Part shown: positions 45,408 through 57,881 of the stretch, piece after piece
Layout of the letters: the number at the start of each line of letters is the position of its first letter
Numbering within the stretch: the first letter of the stretch is position 1
Assembly (NCBI GenBank): GCA_011503125.2
Contig: WWBZ02000040.1
Coordinates: 3,100,001-3,164,000 of the forward strand
DNA: 64,000 nucleotides
Direction: 5' to 3'
Source of the DNA: Botryosphaeria dothidea
Lineage: Eukaryota; Ascomycota; Dothideomycetes; Botryosphaeriales; Botryosphaeriaceae
Program-made: the position numbers and the translations under genes
Notes under the pieces: generated by a model
What the model saw: the letters and a program-made list of their open reading frames with translations, nothing else
Databases searched by the model: none
Told to the model about the DNA's origin: nothing

Positions 45408-45801
45408 GTCCAGAGGGGTGGAGCGAGAGAATAGGGGCGGCTGATGTTTGTGCGTGTATTTCATTGTGCAATGAATCAGTGATTCCTTTCGAGACTGAAG
45501 TATAAAATTCTCGTTAGGTCGTAATAATACTTATAGAAGAAGACGATACCGACGAAATATTAGCGAGCCATGCTTCACAAAGACCGACTTCCTTCTTCGC
45601 AGTGTTTCCCTCTACGCAAATAACCGAAATGCTGAGAGCTTCGTGTGCATATCAAACAACGCCGCTGAAAATGCCGTTCAAGATTCAACCGCTATGAACT
45701 CCATGCTGAAAGACAATCGTATCAGCTAAAGGAAAAGGGATAAGAATATATCGATACAAAAGAAGCACAATACGATCTCTCGCAGCTGACCTCCCACCTT
45801 C
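45408..45801. other. Convergent intergenic region
   Basis: 394 bp of AT-rich 3' flank between two facing genes. Nothing else seen. Confidence 0.5.
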
Positions 45802-48800
45802 TTACGTCTTCAACAACTTCTTGAACGGACTAAACAGACCACCACCCTTGGACTCCTCCTTCGGCCTTTCCTTGTCTCTGGATGACGTCTTACCACTACT
45901 CTGGTGATGCCGCTCATTCCTCTCCCTCTCCCTCTCCCTCCTCCTTTCCTTCGCAGCGGAATCTGTAACGCTATCACGGCGCCTCTCCCTATGTCTCTCA
46001 CTCTCCTTCGGCCTCCTGTCTCTCTCCTTCTCCTTCTCCTTTCTATCATCCAGTATGTCTGCCTTACTGCTCCTCCTCTCCTTGTGCCTCAACGGCGCCG
46101 CCGGCAACTCCTCCGCACTCCCTGGCGCCGACGACTGCATCTTGCTATCCCTTCTGCGATGCTCTCTCACCTCCCCACCACCTCCACCGCTGCGATGATG
46201 GCGCGAGCTCCTGTGGTGCCTGCGCCTCTGCTCGCTCGACCCGCCGCCGCTGCTGCCTTCGGCTGGCATGTACTCGAACTTCCCATCGAGATTGCGCTCG
46301 GGCAGCTCATCAACAGGCGAGGGGAGATCCGGGACAAAGGGCGGCGGTGGAGGCGGCTCAGCAGCAACCTCCTCGACCGGATCGAGCATCTCGTCGACCA
46401 TCATGGGCATGGCTGCGGGTGAAGCACCCAGCGGCGGGGGCGTGGGCGGGTAGTCGCCCGCACGAGACGCGCGCCTCTCGGCCTTGCGGCGACGGTGCCG
46501 TTCTTCTTCGCTGGGGGTGCGTTCGTGGCGATGAGAGGCACGGCGGGCGGGTTCGCGCTCGCGCTCTTTGCCTTTGTCCTTGGGTTGGGTGACGCGGTCC
46601 TTGTCCTTCGTGATGTTGGGCGAGGTGTTTGAGCGGCCGAAGAGGCCCATGATCAGACCTGAACTCTGGCGCTTGCTGGGGCTCGTGGCGCGGGTATGGC
46701 TCTCGGTGTGGCTGCGGCGAGGGCGCGCCGGCAGATCTCCACGCTCGCGGAATTCTTTGGCTTCCATTGTCGGGGAGGGGAAGTCGTCAGGCACGGGGAG
46801 GTCGTTCGGGTCGATGGCGGATGCACGCCTTTCCCTTTCTCTGTGCTTGCGCTCCTTGCGTCGTTGACGGCGTGCTTCTTCCTCTTCCTCTTCCTGTCTC
46901 TTCTCCGCCTCTTCCGCCTCCTTACGAGCCTTTCGCCTACGTCTACGCTCTTCTTCCACTTCCTTCTGGCGTGCTTCTTCTGCCTTTCTGACCTTGCGCT
47001 CTTCGTGTCGCCTGCGTCGGTCCTCCTCCTCCTTGATGCGCTTCTCTTCCTCATTAGCAAGCCTTTCCTGTTCTTCCTTCTGCTCCTTCTCACGTTCACG
47101 CCTCTTCCGCTCCCGCCGCCTCCGTTGCCTTTCTTCAGAGTCCTCCGAGGGGGCATCAGGCACCACCTTAGATGATCGCCGTTCCCGCCGATGACTATCA
47201 TGATCATCAACCCTACGAGACTCTCTCTTCAGCCTATGATCCGAGTCTCTACGCGAAGATCGCACTTCTCCTAACGGCCGGTGGCTGTGCCTCTCTTTGT
47301 CTTTGCTGGACGAGCTCTTGCCGCTTGAAGCTTTTCCTGCGCTGGCATCGCTCATCGTCCGCGTCCGCATGTACGCGTAGGGCGATGAGGCCGACCCACG
47401 ACGCTTGCTCCCCGCGCCGTCAAGTGGCGCCACCGGTTCGGTTTCCGCAGGAGCAGGGTCTTCCTCCTTCGGAGCCGCCTCTTCGGCTGGTGCGGACGAT
47501 TCGATGATTGTGCCTGGCGCTTCCATTGGTGGGACTTCGTCGGCTGGTGGAGCGGGTTCATCAGCGGCAGGGGCCTGCTCTTCATCGGCATCAGGGGGGT
47601 CTTCAACGGCAGCTGGAGGCTCTTCTGCGGCAGCTGGTTCTTCTGCGGCAGCTGTGGGTTCTTCAACTGCAGCTGGAGGTTCCTCTGCGGCAGCTGGTTC
47701 TTCTGCTGCTGCAGGTTCCTCTGCCTTTGCTGGCTCTTCCACGGCTGTGGCTTCTTCTGTCGCGGGAGGTTCCTCTGCGGCCGGGGGAGCTTCTGCTGCA
47801 ATGGTCTCTTCAGCTGCCGGAGGCTCTTCTGATGCTGGCGGAGCTTCATCAACAGCCGGTGCTACCTCAGCAGCGGTCGGAGCACTCTCCACAGCTGCTG
47901 TTTTCTCTTCTACGGCAGCTGGGACCTCCTCAGCGGCAGTCGGGGCTTCTTCAGCGGCAGTCGAGGCTTCTTCAGCGGCAGCTAGCATCTCTTCAACAGG
48001 CGCAATATCGCTTTCCGCTGGCTTTTCTTCACTTGGCGGTTCAGTATCGCCGGCCGCAGCAGCAGGCTCGGCCGGGGGAGCATCTCCAGCACCATTCTCG
48101 CCGTCTTTCTCTTCCTCCTCCGCTGGATCTTGGGCAGGTGCGGCCTCTTCTTTCTTGTCGTCGGTCTCAGCATCGTCCTTCGGCGGTTCCGAGGCTTCAG
48201 TTGGCGCTGTGACTTCAGTGGGAGCATCGCCGCTCGAACCAGCGTCATCTGCTGCAGAGCTTGTTGATTCAGCTGCTGTCTCGTTGGAACCTTCTGATGG
48301 AGGCTCTGGAGCGCTTTCAGGGGCAGCTTCCGGCTCGGCACTTTGCTCTTCCTTTGGCGCGGTTTCCGCTGGTTGGACTTCAGCCGGAGGTCCGGCACCA
48401 TCGTCTTCTTTCGTCAAAACTTCTTCTGTGGGCGGCTCGGGGGCAGGCGGGCTATCCTCAGCCTTCTCGTTAATTTCAGGCTCTGGATTGCTTTCGGTTG
48501 CAGCCGGTGGGTCGGCGTTATCCTCGTCCTTCTCGTCCTTCTCCGGTTCCTTGTCACTCTCAGCCGAGGCGGGTAGGTCACTGCTTTCGGTGGGCTTATC
48601 GTTGTTGTCATCCCCAGGCGCCTTATCAGGCGTATCGCCACCATTAGCCGCCTTCTCGCCATCTTCAGGAGCGGGTGTATCTTCTAGAGGGGTAGGGGGA
48701 GCTGGCGAATCTGAAGACTCATTTCTCTCGCCATCCCCCTGGGCATCATTTGGCTGAGCATCACCGTCGGCAGGCGGATCCGAAGAAGCGGCATCAACAG

Positions 48801-51800
48801 GCGGGCTAGATTCTGAGTTCTCTGCGAGAGGCTGACTGCTCTCAGTAGAACCATCGCCATCAGCAGGTTCCTCAGGGTTCTTGGAGCTGTCATCAGCCGG
48901 CGCATTCGCAGCTCCTTCATCAGCAGCGGCTTCTGTCTTGTCCTCGCCTTCTGGCGGCGATGATTCCTCGGCGGTAGGAGCGGCAGCGCCCGGCTCAGGG
49001 TTGAGGTTGTCTCCCGAACCCTTCTCCTCGTCTTGCTTAGCTTCTTGACCTTCCGGAGACTCATTTGCAGGAGGTGTAGGCGTTTGAGTTTCAGCAGAAT
49101 CCTCGGTGTTCGTAGGTGTCTCTCCTTTGCCTTCCTCAGGAGCATCTTTGGGCTGGTCATCACCTGCGGAAGCCTCGGGAGATTCAGGCCCTTCCTTTTC
49201 TGCGGTGGGCTCGGCGGGCTCGGCCTCCTTATCATCCTTGGCTTCTTCGCCGTCAGGTTGTAGGCCGGTCTCCTCGGTGGGGGCTTTTTCGGCATCATCC
49301 CCTTCTGGTTTGCCCTCAGGTTCCTCCTTAACTGGCTCGTCCTTAGGTTCTTGACTCTCTCCGGTCTGGGCAGCTTCAGACTTGTCGCCTTCAGGCTGAG
49401 CTTGTTCGGGATCTTTTTCTTCCTTCTGATCCTGCTCTGCTGGTTTCACGTCGGAGCTGTCTTCTGCGGCCTTATCGCCGTCCTCGCCGCTTCCGGCGTC
49501 AGCAGCCGCGGCCGGCTCCTCGCTGAACATCAAGGTCAGTTTTGCTCTATTTCAAAGAAATGGGGGCTTTCTAAGTTTTTACCTTTCTCCTCTTTTCTCC
49601 TCCTTTGCTTCGTTTTCCTCCGTCTTGCCTTCCTGCGGCTGATCTCCCTCAGCCTGTTCTGGCACAGGCTGGCCTTCTTCCGTCTTGGTTTCATCGGGGG
49701 CAGTCGAATCTTCCGAAGGGTTAGAAGCCTCTGCCTTCTCCGTGCTATCATCCTTTCCAGCCTCTGGGGCCTCGCCATCTTCCTTAGAGGTCTCTTCTGG
49801 GCCGGCCTTTGCTTCAGCACCGGCCTCGCCAGAAGAATCTGCCGTGTTCTCGGACGATTCAGGAGCCGCGCCCTCTCCCAGCTTCTCCGCCTCCTCTTCG
49901 ATCTTCTTCGCTGTTTCCTCCTTCTCCTTCGCGGCAGCCTCTTCTGCTTCCTTTGCTGTGGCTGCAGCTGCGGCTGCGGCCTCAGCCTCTTCCTTTTCTT
50001 TCTTCTCCCTCTCCTCTGCCTCTTTCCGCTCTTTCTCTTCCCTCATGACTTCCTCCATGATGCGTCTGTCCGAATCCGTGTACTGCTCCTCCTCGGGTTC
50101 TTCGGATTTCTCAAGTTCCACGGGCTCCTCGGGCCCCACTGGTGGTGCCTTTTCCTCCTCGGTGGGCTTCGGGTCCTCGGAAGCGGCTCCGTCCTCGGGC
50201 TTCTTCTCCTCTTCAGCCTTATCGCTAGACTCCTCCTTCGTTTCCGTCTCAGTCGTTTCAACGGCAGTTTCGGGGGCAGCGGCTTCTTCTGCAGGAGCCG
50301 GCGGATCTTGAGCAGGCTCGGACCCAGGAGCATCACCCTCAGGCTTATCACCTTCAGGTTTGTCGCCCTCAGGTGTATCGTCCTTGGTTCCTTCATCCTT
50401 AGGGCTCTCCCCACCTGCGGCATCTGCGTCCGGATTTTCTTGACCGGAGCCTTCTTCACTGGCCTTGGCCACTTCAGGAGCACTCTTCACTTCCTCTCCG
50501 TCGTCAGCCTCCTTGGCAGGCTCAGCTGGAGGATTTTCAGCGCCTCCTGCTTCAGGGGCCGCTTCATCTTCGCTCTCTTCTTCACTGGACTCATCGTCGT
50601 CGTCATCATCTTCCTCCTCCTCAGAGCTCGCCTCATCTTCAGCCGGCGCGCCTTTCTCAGTTGGAGGTTCCTCAGGAGGAGCAGCATTCTCGTCGGGACT
50701 CGCCTCAGCAGCGCCTTCAGATGCGGCGTCCGCTGGTTTCTCACTCGCAAGCACCAGATCGTCATCACCCAACTTCTCGTCAAGCTTCGCGTCCTCGACG
50801 CTCGCAGACTCCTCAGCAGCCAGAGCCTCGGCAGACTTTTCTTCAAGTGCCGCAGCCAGAGCGTCGTCAGTAAGAGCCAGAGCATCGTCACCTGCGGACG
50901 CTTTCTCCTCTTCCTTAGCCTCTTCTTTCTCCCCCGACTTACCGTCATCATTCGCGTTCTTAGACTCAGCCTCACCGCTCGCTGCCTCGGCGGGTGGACT
51001 GCTTTCCTCCCCCTCGGGCTTCGGGTCGTCGGCTTCAGCAGGCTCTGTTTCCTTTGGCGCTTCGTCGGGCTTCTCTGCAGGAGTCTCGTCGGCGGCGGGG
51101 GCGGCGTCGTCCTTATTCTCATCGCCCGCCTCGCCATCGGCGGCTCCCTCCTCCGCTGGAGCAGGTGTCTCGCCTTCTCCGCCCTCGGTAGTCGCAGCGG
51201 GCTCGTCACTGCAAGCTTTCCGTTAATATGTGATATCCTTAAGAGGTTTCATGATGTGCAAACGGTACACTCACCCGCTCGCCTCCTTATCATCCCCACC
51301 ACCCTCGCCCGCTTCCGCGGGCTTCTCTGGCGCCGCATTATCCGCAGCTCCGCCGTCTGTCGGTGGATCCGGCGCCTCGGGCGGAGGGGGGCCATCCTTC
51401 GACGCATCGTCTTTCTGATCCGGCTCCACGGGCTCGAAGTCCTCGTGCTCGCCATCACCCGTCCCGCCACCGCCGTCCGCGGGAGGAGGGTTGAGAGCAG
51501 CCGGCGGGGGCGCATTGTCGCCTTCAGGGGGCGGTGCACTCGTCTCGGCGGCGTCTGCTGGAGGGCTAGGTTCCTCATCCTTTCACGAAGTGAGTAAGTA
51601 CGCGATACGCTGAGGAGTAACACGAAGTACACACCTCTGCCGCTTCCTCTTGGCCTACCTCCGCGGTCGGTGGCTCGGAGGCTGGAGGAGGTGTAGTCTC
51701 CTCAGCGCCTTTCTCGTCGCCTGTTGGCTCTGGAGCCGGTGGAGGAGGGACGTCTTCGACAGCGCCCGCCCCATCAGCTTCCTCCGCCTTCTGATCTTCA

Positions 51801-54002
51801 GCGGGCTCCGTCGCCGGGGCGCTGTCCGCCGCTTCATCAGGCGGGGGATCACTGCTGGGCGCCTCGTCACCTTTGCCCTCGTCAGCTGCCGGCGCTTCCT
51901 CTTTCTTCTCCTCATCTTTGGCCTCTGCAAGTTCCGGATCTGCGGGCGCCGCGGCCGCTTCCGCGTCTGGCGTGTCGGCTTCAGGAGCTGGGTCTGCGGC
52001 GCCGTCACCTTCGTTTGGCGGTTCTGGAGCTGGGTCTGGTGGGGCTTCGTTGCTTTCGTTCGCTTCAGGGGCGTCGGCCGGTGGTGGGGGATCCGGGGGA
52101 GAGTCAGCGGTTTCGTTCTCGGCTGGTGAAGTGTCAGTTGGCGCCTCTGGAGCTTCTGCGGGTGTAGTTTCACTGTTTTCAGGCGGGGGTGGTTCATCGC
52201 CCGCAGGCGGTGGATCTGGGGCTGCTGGAGGGGGCTCGTTGGATTCATCGGGCGGCGGCGCGTCGCCTGGGAAATTTCAAAGCATCAGTGTACACGAATC
52301 ACCACAAAGTAGGACATTCTTTGGAATTTGTGATGGCAATTCGCCTTTTCAACGAATTGAGAGACAGATTATTTATACATACCCGAGCTTTCTGGCGCAT
52401 CTGCAGCTTCAACGGAGTCCGGCTCGGGAGCATTTTCCGCAGGAGGATCACCAGACTCGACTGGGGGCGGATCGGGCACTTCAGGCGGCGGATCGGCATC
52501 TGCAGCTAGGGCTTCCTCGCTCGGAGCCTCAGGCTCTGGTGGTGGCGGAGGGGCCTCGCTGGTTGGCTCAGCATCGGCAGGGGGTTCAGACGTGGCGCCA
52601 ACATCAACGACGACATCCGCATCATCACCAACTCCCTCACCACCAACATCCACGACCACGACTGCGTCGTCTTCTTCCTTACTTTCCTCACCCTTCTTCT
52701 CATCTTTCTTACCTTTCTTCGCTTTCTTCGTGGTGACGCTCTTCATTCGTGCCTCGAGCTTCTTCTTCGCCTCCTCTTTCCTCTTCGCCTCAGCCTCCTG
52801 CCTCTTTTTCTTCTTCTCGGCCTCTCTCTCCTTCTGCCGCTCGATCGCCTTGGCTTGCTCCGCCTTAGCCTTCCTATCGGCCTCGGCCTTGGCCTTCGCC
52901 TTCTTCTCCTGCTCCAGGCGTTTCTCCTCCCTCTTCTTCCGCTCGAGTTCCGCCTTCTCCTTCTTCGTCGGGCCCTCGTGCAGCCGCACCAGCGGCGGCG
53001 GCTGCATCGTCTTGATGGCGACCGGCGGCGGCTTCCACCCCCTCGCCTTCTTCGCGTTCAGCGGGCCGCCGCTCTTTGGATCACGTAAGCCTTCTGGAAA
53101 ATGCACGCTCTTGTCGCTGAGCACGGGGGAAACGGGTGGGTGAGGAGGTGGAACTACCGTGAATGATTCATCATCGCCAGGCGGGGGTCCCGGGATCATT
53201 GGCGGCGGGGGCGGGGGCACGAGGTCGTCTCCGGCGAAAGGCGCTCCTGGAGGAGGTGGCGGAGGCGGAGGCCCGTCGATGATCACCCCGCCCTCGTCGT
53301 CGAAGCCGCCGGGTGGCCCTGGTGCAGGCGGCGGAGGCGGCGGGGCCGGGATGTCGACGATGGGCAGCTCGCCGGGAATGGCGGCCGGCGCCGGCGGCGC
53401 GGACGGTTCCGGTGCTGCCATGGGATGATGGTGGTCATCGTTCTGCGAGGAGAGAGAGGCATCGTCAGCGGAGTAGACGGTGGAAGTGGCGGATCGGCCG
53501 TCGAGATTGGCGCGAATGCTGCTACTTGCATCTGTTCATCTGGTGGTTAGTGGGTGCTCGGGCTTGGCGTGGCGCGAGGTCAGTCGAGGTGCGTACATTC
53601 ATTGTCATCATCATATTCATCGTCGTACTCCTCATATTCTTCGTCATCGTAATCCGCATATTGTTCTATAGGCTGGCCAGTCAAGGCATGCTGTTGACGG
53701 CCCGGGTTGTAGTTCTGCAATGTGGTTGCATTGGGATTTGCCCAATTTGAAAACGAGATCTGACTCCAGGCGTAGCGGACCAATGGGCGCTGCTGCGGCG
53801 GCTCGGCCATTGGGTAATGGCGCTGCGGCGGTGGTGGAGGGCTGAAGCCCTCGTACACACCAGGAGGAGGCGGAGGAGGAGCCGGAGCGGCGGGAGGGAA
53901 AGGGTGGTGGAAGTAGTCGTCCTCCCAGTCGGATTCTGAGCGAGACAGGGTCTTAGGTCATCGCAGGTCACTCATGATCGGGAGCAGAAGAGCATTACCC
54001 AT
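45802..54002 (-). CDS. Giant intrinsically disordered acidic/Pro-rich protein, 2591 residues
   Basis: Seven exons, complement: 54002..53999, 53935..53597, 53531..52383, 52266..51635, 51579..51275, 51208..49583, 49522..45802. All junctions keep phase. Order: short N-terminus (ESDWEDDYFHHPFPP) with SWSQ-like aromatic block YAWSQISFSNWANPNA; proline tracts as in formin FH1 regions (152-260); Lys/Glu-rich coil (303-408); about 1500 residues of acidic, Pro/Glu/Ala/Ser low complexity; a degenerate AAEEP repeat (about 1860-2020); an Arg/Glu single-helix-like segment (about 2150-2250); basic Ser/Arg tail ending in GLFSPFKKLLKT. No catalytic domain is visible. Size and composition recall fungal tether or septal proteins such as leashin, but I cannot show homology. 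Intron positions in low-complexity sequence are the least certain part. Confidence 0.75.
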
Positions 54003-56773
54003 GGCGGATATATGAGACGCCGTCAGGCGCTAGTTGGGCATTGAGGCGGACGTGTGGAGAAGGTTGAAGAGCGATTGAGATTTTAGTGGCTACGGACAGG
54101 GAGCGCTGGCTGGCGCATCAGGTACCGGAAGGCGGACAGCAGGGTTATCGTGGCTCGACTGTAGGGCTTGTCGCCAGGCCACCGGCAGACAGGAAGAAGT
54201 GAGGAATTGGTCAGTCCGAGGGATGTTGGAATGGCATTGGAGTAGCGGATGGAGAAGGCGAGAGAAAAAGACCAAAGGTGATGGAGTGTGGGGAAGCGGT
54301 GGTGCACGACAGATGCACGCAGCCGCGGCGGGCCTCGTGGGCGATGGCAGCGGCATGCAGTGCATCAGAGTTGAGCAATCGGAGCGAGATGAAGTCAGTC
54401 GGCGGCGGCCGGGGAGCACTGGAGCCACGTCTGCGGCGGTTCTATCTGCTGCCATTGAGGGCGATGAGTGAGCACGGCCATGGGCTGGGAGACGCGGGCG
54501 ATTGTCCGCTGCTGCAGTCCATCTCGTACAGAGTTACGGGCATATGCAGGCCAGGGCAGCCGGCGGCGTCAATTGGGCGGCGGGTGGGCGACGTTGGGAC
54601 GCGGCTTTGCAGAGCTGCTGCTGGATGCTGCTGGCCGGCCCGCGGCGTCTAGGCGGCGCAACTGCAGCAGTCGTCACCCATCCGGCGACAGCGTGCGCGA
54701 GTAAGCGGGCAGCAGGTGGCGGGCAGGCGTGGGGTGCGAGGGTACGAGGCGAGGGCTGGGCTGGGATGAGGTGACGGGCATGTGGTTGGGTTGACGTGTC
54801 GCGCCTCACTGCTCTCTCAATCCGCGCCGGCCCGCGTGTGGGATTTCCGCCGACTTGCGACATCGCTCACATCCTCCGCACCGATCGCCCGAACAAAGCC
54901 CACCCATGCGTGGAACGTTGCCGCTGGTGTCACATGTCGCTTGCAGCCTGACCAGGCAATCGGAGGCCTCCACGACCACCTCCTACTCTGGCCGGATTGC
55001 CGAATTGAGAGGCCGCCGTCGCAAGTTGATCGCTGATGGATTCGCTGCGGCTACAGGCCGGCATGCCACCTTCTCACCTGCTGGCCTGCACGTCAGCGCA
55101 TGAGTTCACGATGTCTTCGGACACGTTGCACAAGATGCAGGTCGCGCCAGAAATATGTTCGAGCATGCATCGTCACATTGCTTCCTTATCTGCGCCTCAC
55201 CAATCACCGCGCCGCACTCGCCTACTCCATCTCCTCTCAGTGCTACACCATCGCTCACTCTTGCGTCGTGCTCAACGTTCAACGTAAAGCTTTTCCCATC
55301 GTGCTCTTTCGCCCTCCCGCTCCCTTCATTTATGGCTAATCGAGGTAGCACGTACATACACGCTACCTGCTTGCATAAAGACTGCTACTAATGGCCCCAC
55401 GCTTGACGGCCACGTTGGACTTGCAGCTTCTAGATTGGAACCACGGGCGCACGAGTAGTCTGAACCTCGATCTGCCCTCCGAACGACTGAGAGATTTGAC
55501 GTTGGCAATCCAGCCAATGACGTCCAGTCACGTGAGAGACATGCCTCTCCGTACGGGATGTATGTACTTTCATTTTGATACCTTCACTGGAAGCATCGCG
55601 GAGGAGTGTCTGAGAAGTCGAATCACACGCGGCCTGGAGGTTCTGGGAAGATCCTCAACCTTAAAACCGGTCAAGCTGCAAGACCCTCTGCGCGGGTTAC
55701 TCGGCCGCGCTCCTTACTTCACGGGATGAAAGGTTGCGCAAAGCTAGCACGAGAGCGTTGGATTATGCTCCGCATTGAAATCATGCGTGCTCGCCTCGTC
55801 CTCGGTCGCGGATTCGTGGATGACTGTCAGCCAAAGTCCGGTTGAGGTTGGCCACGACTTTCCCTTTTTCGTCGCGGCTTCTCTGTTTTGCGAAACATTC
55901 GTGCATGAGCATGGCCAAGACACTGCAAACAGTGCGTTCAAGAAATCGGTGCCAGCGATCAGCGCTCTCATCCAGAGCCTTGGGCTCGAAATCTGCAGCA
56001 AGACATTTCGAGATTCGATTGAACGTCGCTGGAGATTACTGCCGCAGAATACGGAGTATCGGAGTCTCGCAGATTCCGGATTTAGCGGGCCTAACAGAGT
56101 ATAGCATGAGGCTGCGAGATGCGTCGTCAATCTGGCCAATAGCCGAGCCCGGGGATCCACAGTCAGCAGCTTAATCAGAAGCATAATTATTCACCACCAT
56201 GGAACAACTTCGCTCCGTCGTTCTATACGGACGAATGCGCAGTAGTCGCTTCGATCAGTAATGGAGAAACAGGTGGGTGTGTTCGTGTAGGCAATATCCG
56301 GGAAAACACCTCGGCTCATGAGTCGCGCGGCGGACGTTGACCCTGTCGGTCCGGCGTTGACACTGTCTCCGCGTCGCCTTGACATCACTCTCTCGGCCTA
56401 ATCTGCCCCTCCAGGCCCCTCCACCACCCTTCGCCCCGGCTGCCTTTCCATTCTCGTTCGCATTGCCCCTCAATTTGTCAGCCGCGATGGCGTCCGGCTG
56501 CCCTATTCCTCGACTTTCTCACCATCCCAAAGACGGCTGAGTACCGCCGAATACCACTTCTGAATGGACCCCTCCGAGCACTGCCCTATACATCGTCTCA
56601 CTAGCTCACCTTGGTAAGCAAGTGGATGCACTTGGGTTTTACGGCCGGTGCTACCATGAAGCTCCAAGATCCGGTTTAAATGCTCCTTCCCATCCATACC
56701 AAACCTCTCTCCTCCACCGCCGTTCCACAACTTCCAATTGCTACCTCCACCTCAACCACGAGAGACCGCAAAA
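54003..56773. other. Divergent intergenic region, 2.8 kb
   Basis: Between the giant gene and the reductase gene, which face away from each other. Several open frames of 60-146 codons on both strands lack recognisable content. The left half is very GC-rich. I see no RNA gene, repeat family or element boundary. Confidence 0.4.
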
Positions 56774-57881
56774 ATGTCCGCTCCTACCACGACTCGCCAA
56801 TGGGTGCTCAACAAGCAGATCACCGGAGAGCCCGTCATTGACGGCCCCGATGCGACCTTCTCCATCAAGACCGTCGATCTCCCTGCGCTCAAGGATGGCC
56901 AAGTCCTCCTCCGCACGAAGTTCCTTTCCAACGACCCCGCCCAACGCGGGTGGATCTCGCCCATCGAGTCGCCGGACCGTCTATACGTGCCTCCCGTCAA
57001 GGCTGGTGAAACTATGCGCGCCGGCGTCATCGCCGAAGTCATAGAATCGAAGGCCGACTCGCTGCCGAAGGGTACGCTCGTCCAGGCTTATACCGGTTGG
57101 ACCGAGTACGCTGTCCAGGACGCTACCGGTCTGCAGCCCCTTCAGAATATCCCTGGCGTTTCGCCGACGCACTTCCTGGGCGCACTCGGCTTGACTGGTT
57201 TGACGGCATACTACGGCACAAAGATCATTGCGGAGGCCAAGCCGGACGACGTTGTTATCGTGAGCGGTGCGGCGGGTGCTACAGGAAGCATGGTTGTCCA
57301 GGTGCGAAATCCACCCAGTCCTATTCATTAGAGGCATATCTAATCCAGCCGAACAGATTGCGAAGAAGCTCATCGGCTGCAAGACCGTCATCGGTATTGC
57401 CGGCGGTGACGCTAAGTGCCAATGGGTCAAGAGCCTTGGTGCGGACATCTGCCTGAACTACAAGTCGCCTACTTTCAAGCAGGACCTCATCGACGCCACC
57501 CCCAAGTACGCTAATGTTTATTTCGACAACGTTGGTGGTGAGATTCTCGACCTCGTGCTGTCCCGTATGGCGCTGGAAGGTCGCGTCGCCATCTGCGGTG
57601 CTATCTCCGGCTACAACGGCACTTCTGGTCAGCTGCTGAAGAACTGGTTCGACGTCATCTCCATGAGACTGCAGCTCAAGGGCTTTATCGTCCTTGACTG
57701 GGTCAAGCAGGGCAAAGCGAAGGAGAGCATCGCCGAGATCGCGACCGCGGCGAAGGAGGGTAAGATCAAGATCACCGACGAGGGCGAGACTGTTGTTTCC
57801 ACCTCATTCGACGAGATCCCCAAGACCTGGGTGAAGCTGTTTGAAGGTTCCAACACCGGAAAGCTGGTAACCAAGTTGTAG
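56774..57881 (+). CDS. Zinc-independent medium-chain reductase (PTGR/CurA-like, NADPH)
   Basis: Join 56774..57301, 57357..57881 (55-bp intron), 350 residues. The GroES-like part runs from the N-terminus to about 130 (SNDPAQRGWIS...GETMRAGVIAEV). The Rossmann fold starts with VIVSGAAGATGSMVVQIAKK (AXXGXXG). FDNVGGEILDLVLSRM and GRVAICGAISGYN are hallmarks of the prostaglandin reductase/alkenal double-bond reductase branch. No zinc-binding cysteines, as expected there. It likely reduces the C=C bond of alpha,beta-unsaturated aldehydes or ketones in the cytosol. The physiological substrate is open. Confidence 0.92.

Noticed and set aside
47405..48757. 450-codon Ser/Ala-rich plus-strand frame
   Set aside because: Antisense shadow of the AAEEP repeat region; composition follows directly from the complementary repeat.
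49351..51597. 748-codon open frame on the plus strand
   Set aside because: It lies exactly opposite the acidic region of the giant gene. GAA/GAG-rich coding DNA gives stop-poor antisense. Its product is Leu/Arg/Ser/Phe low complexity with no domain.
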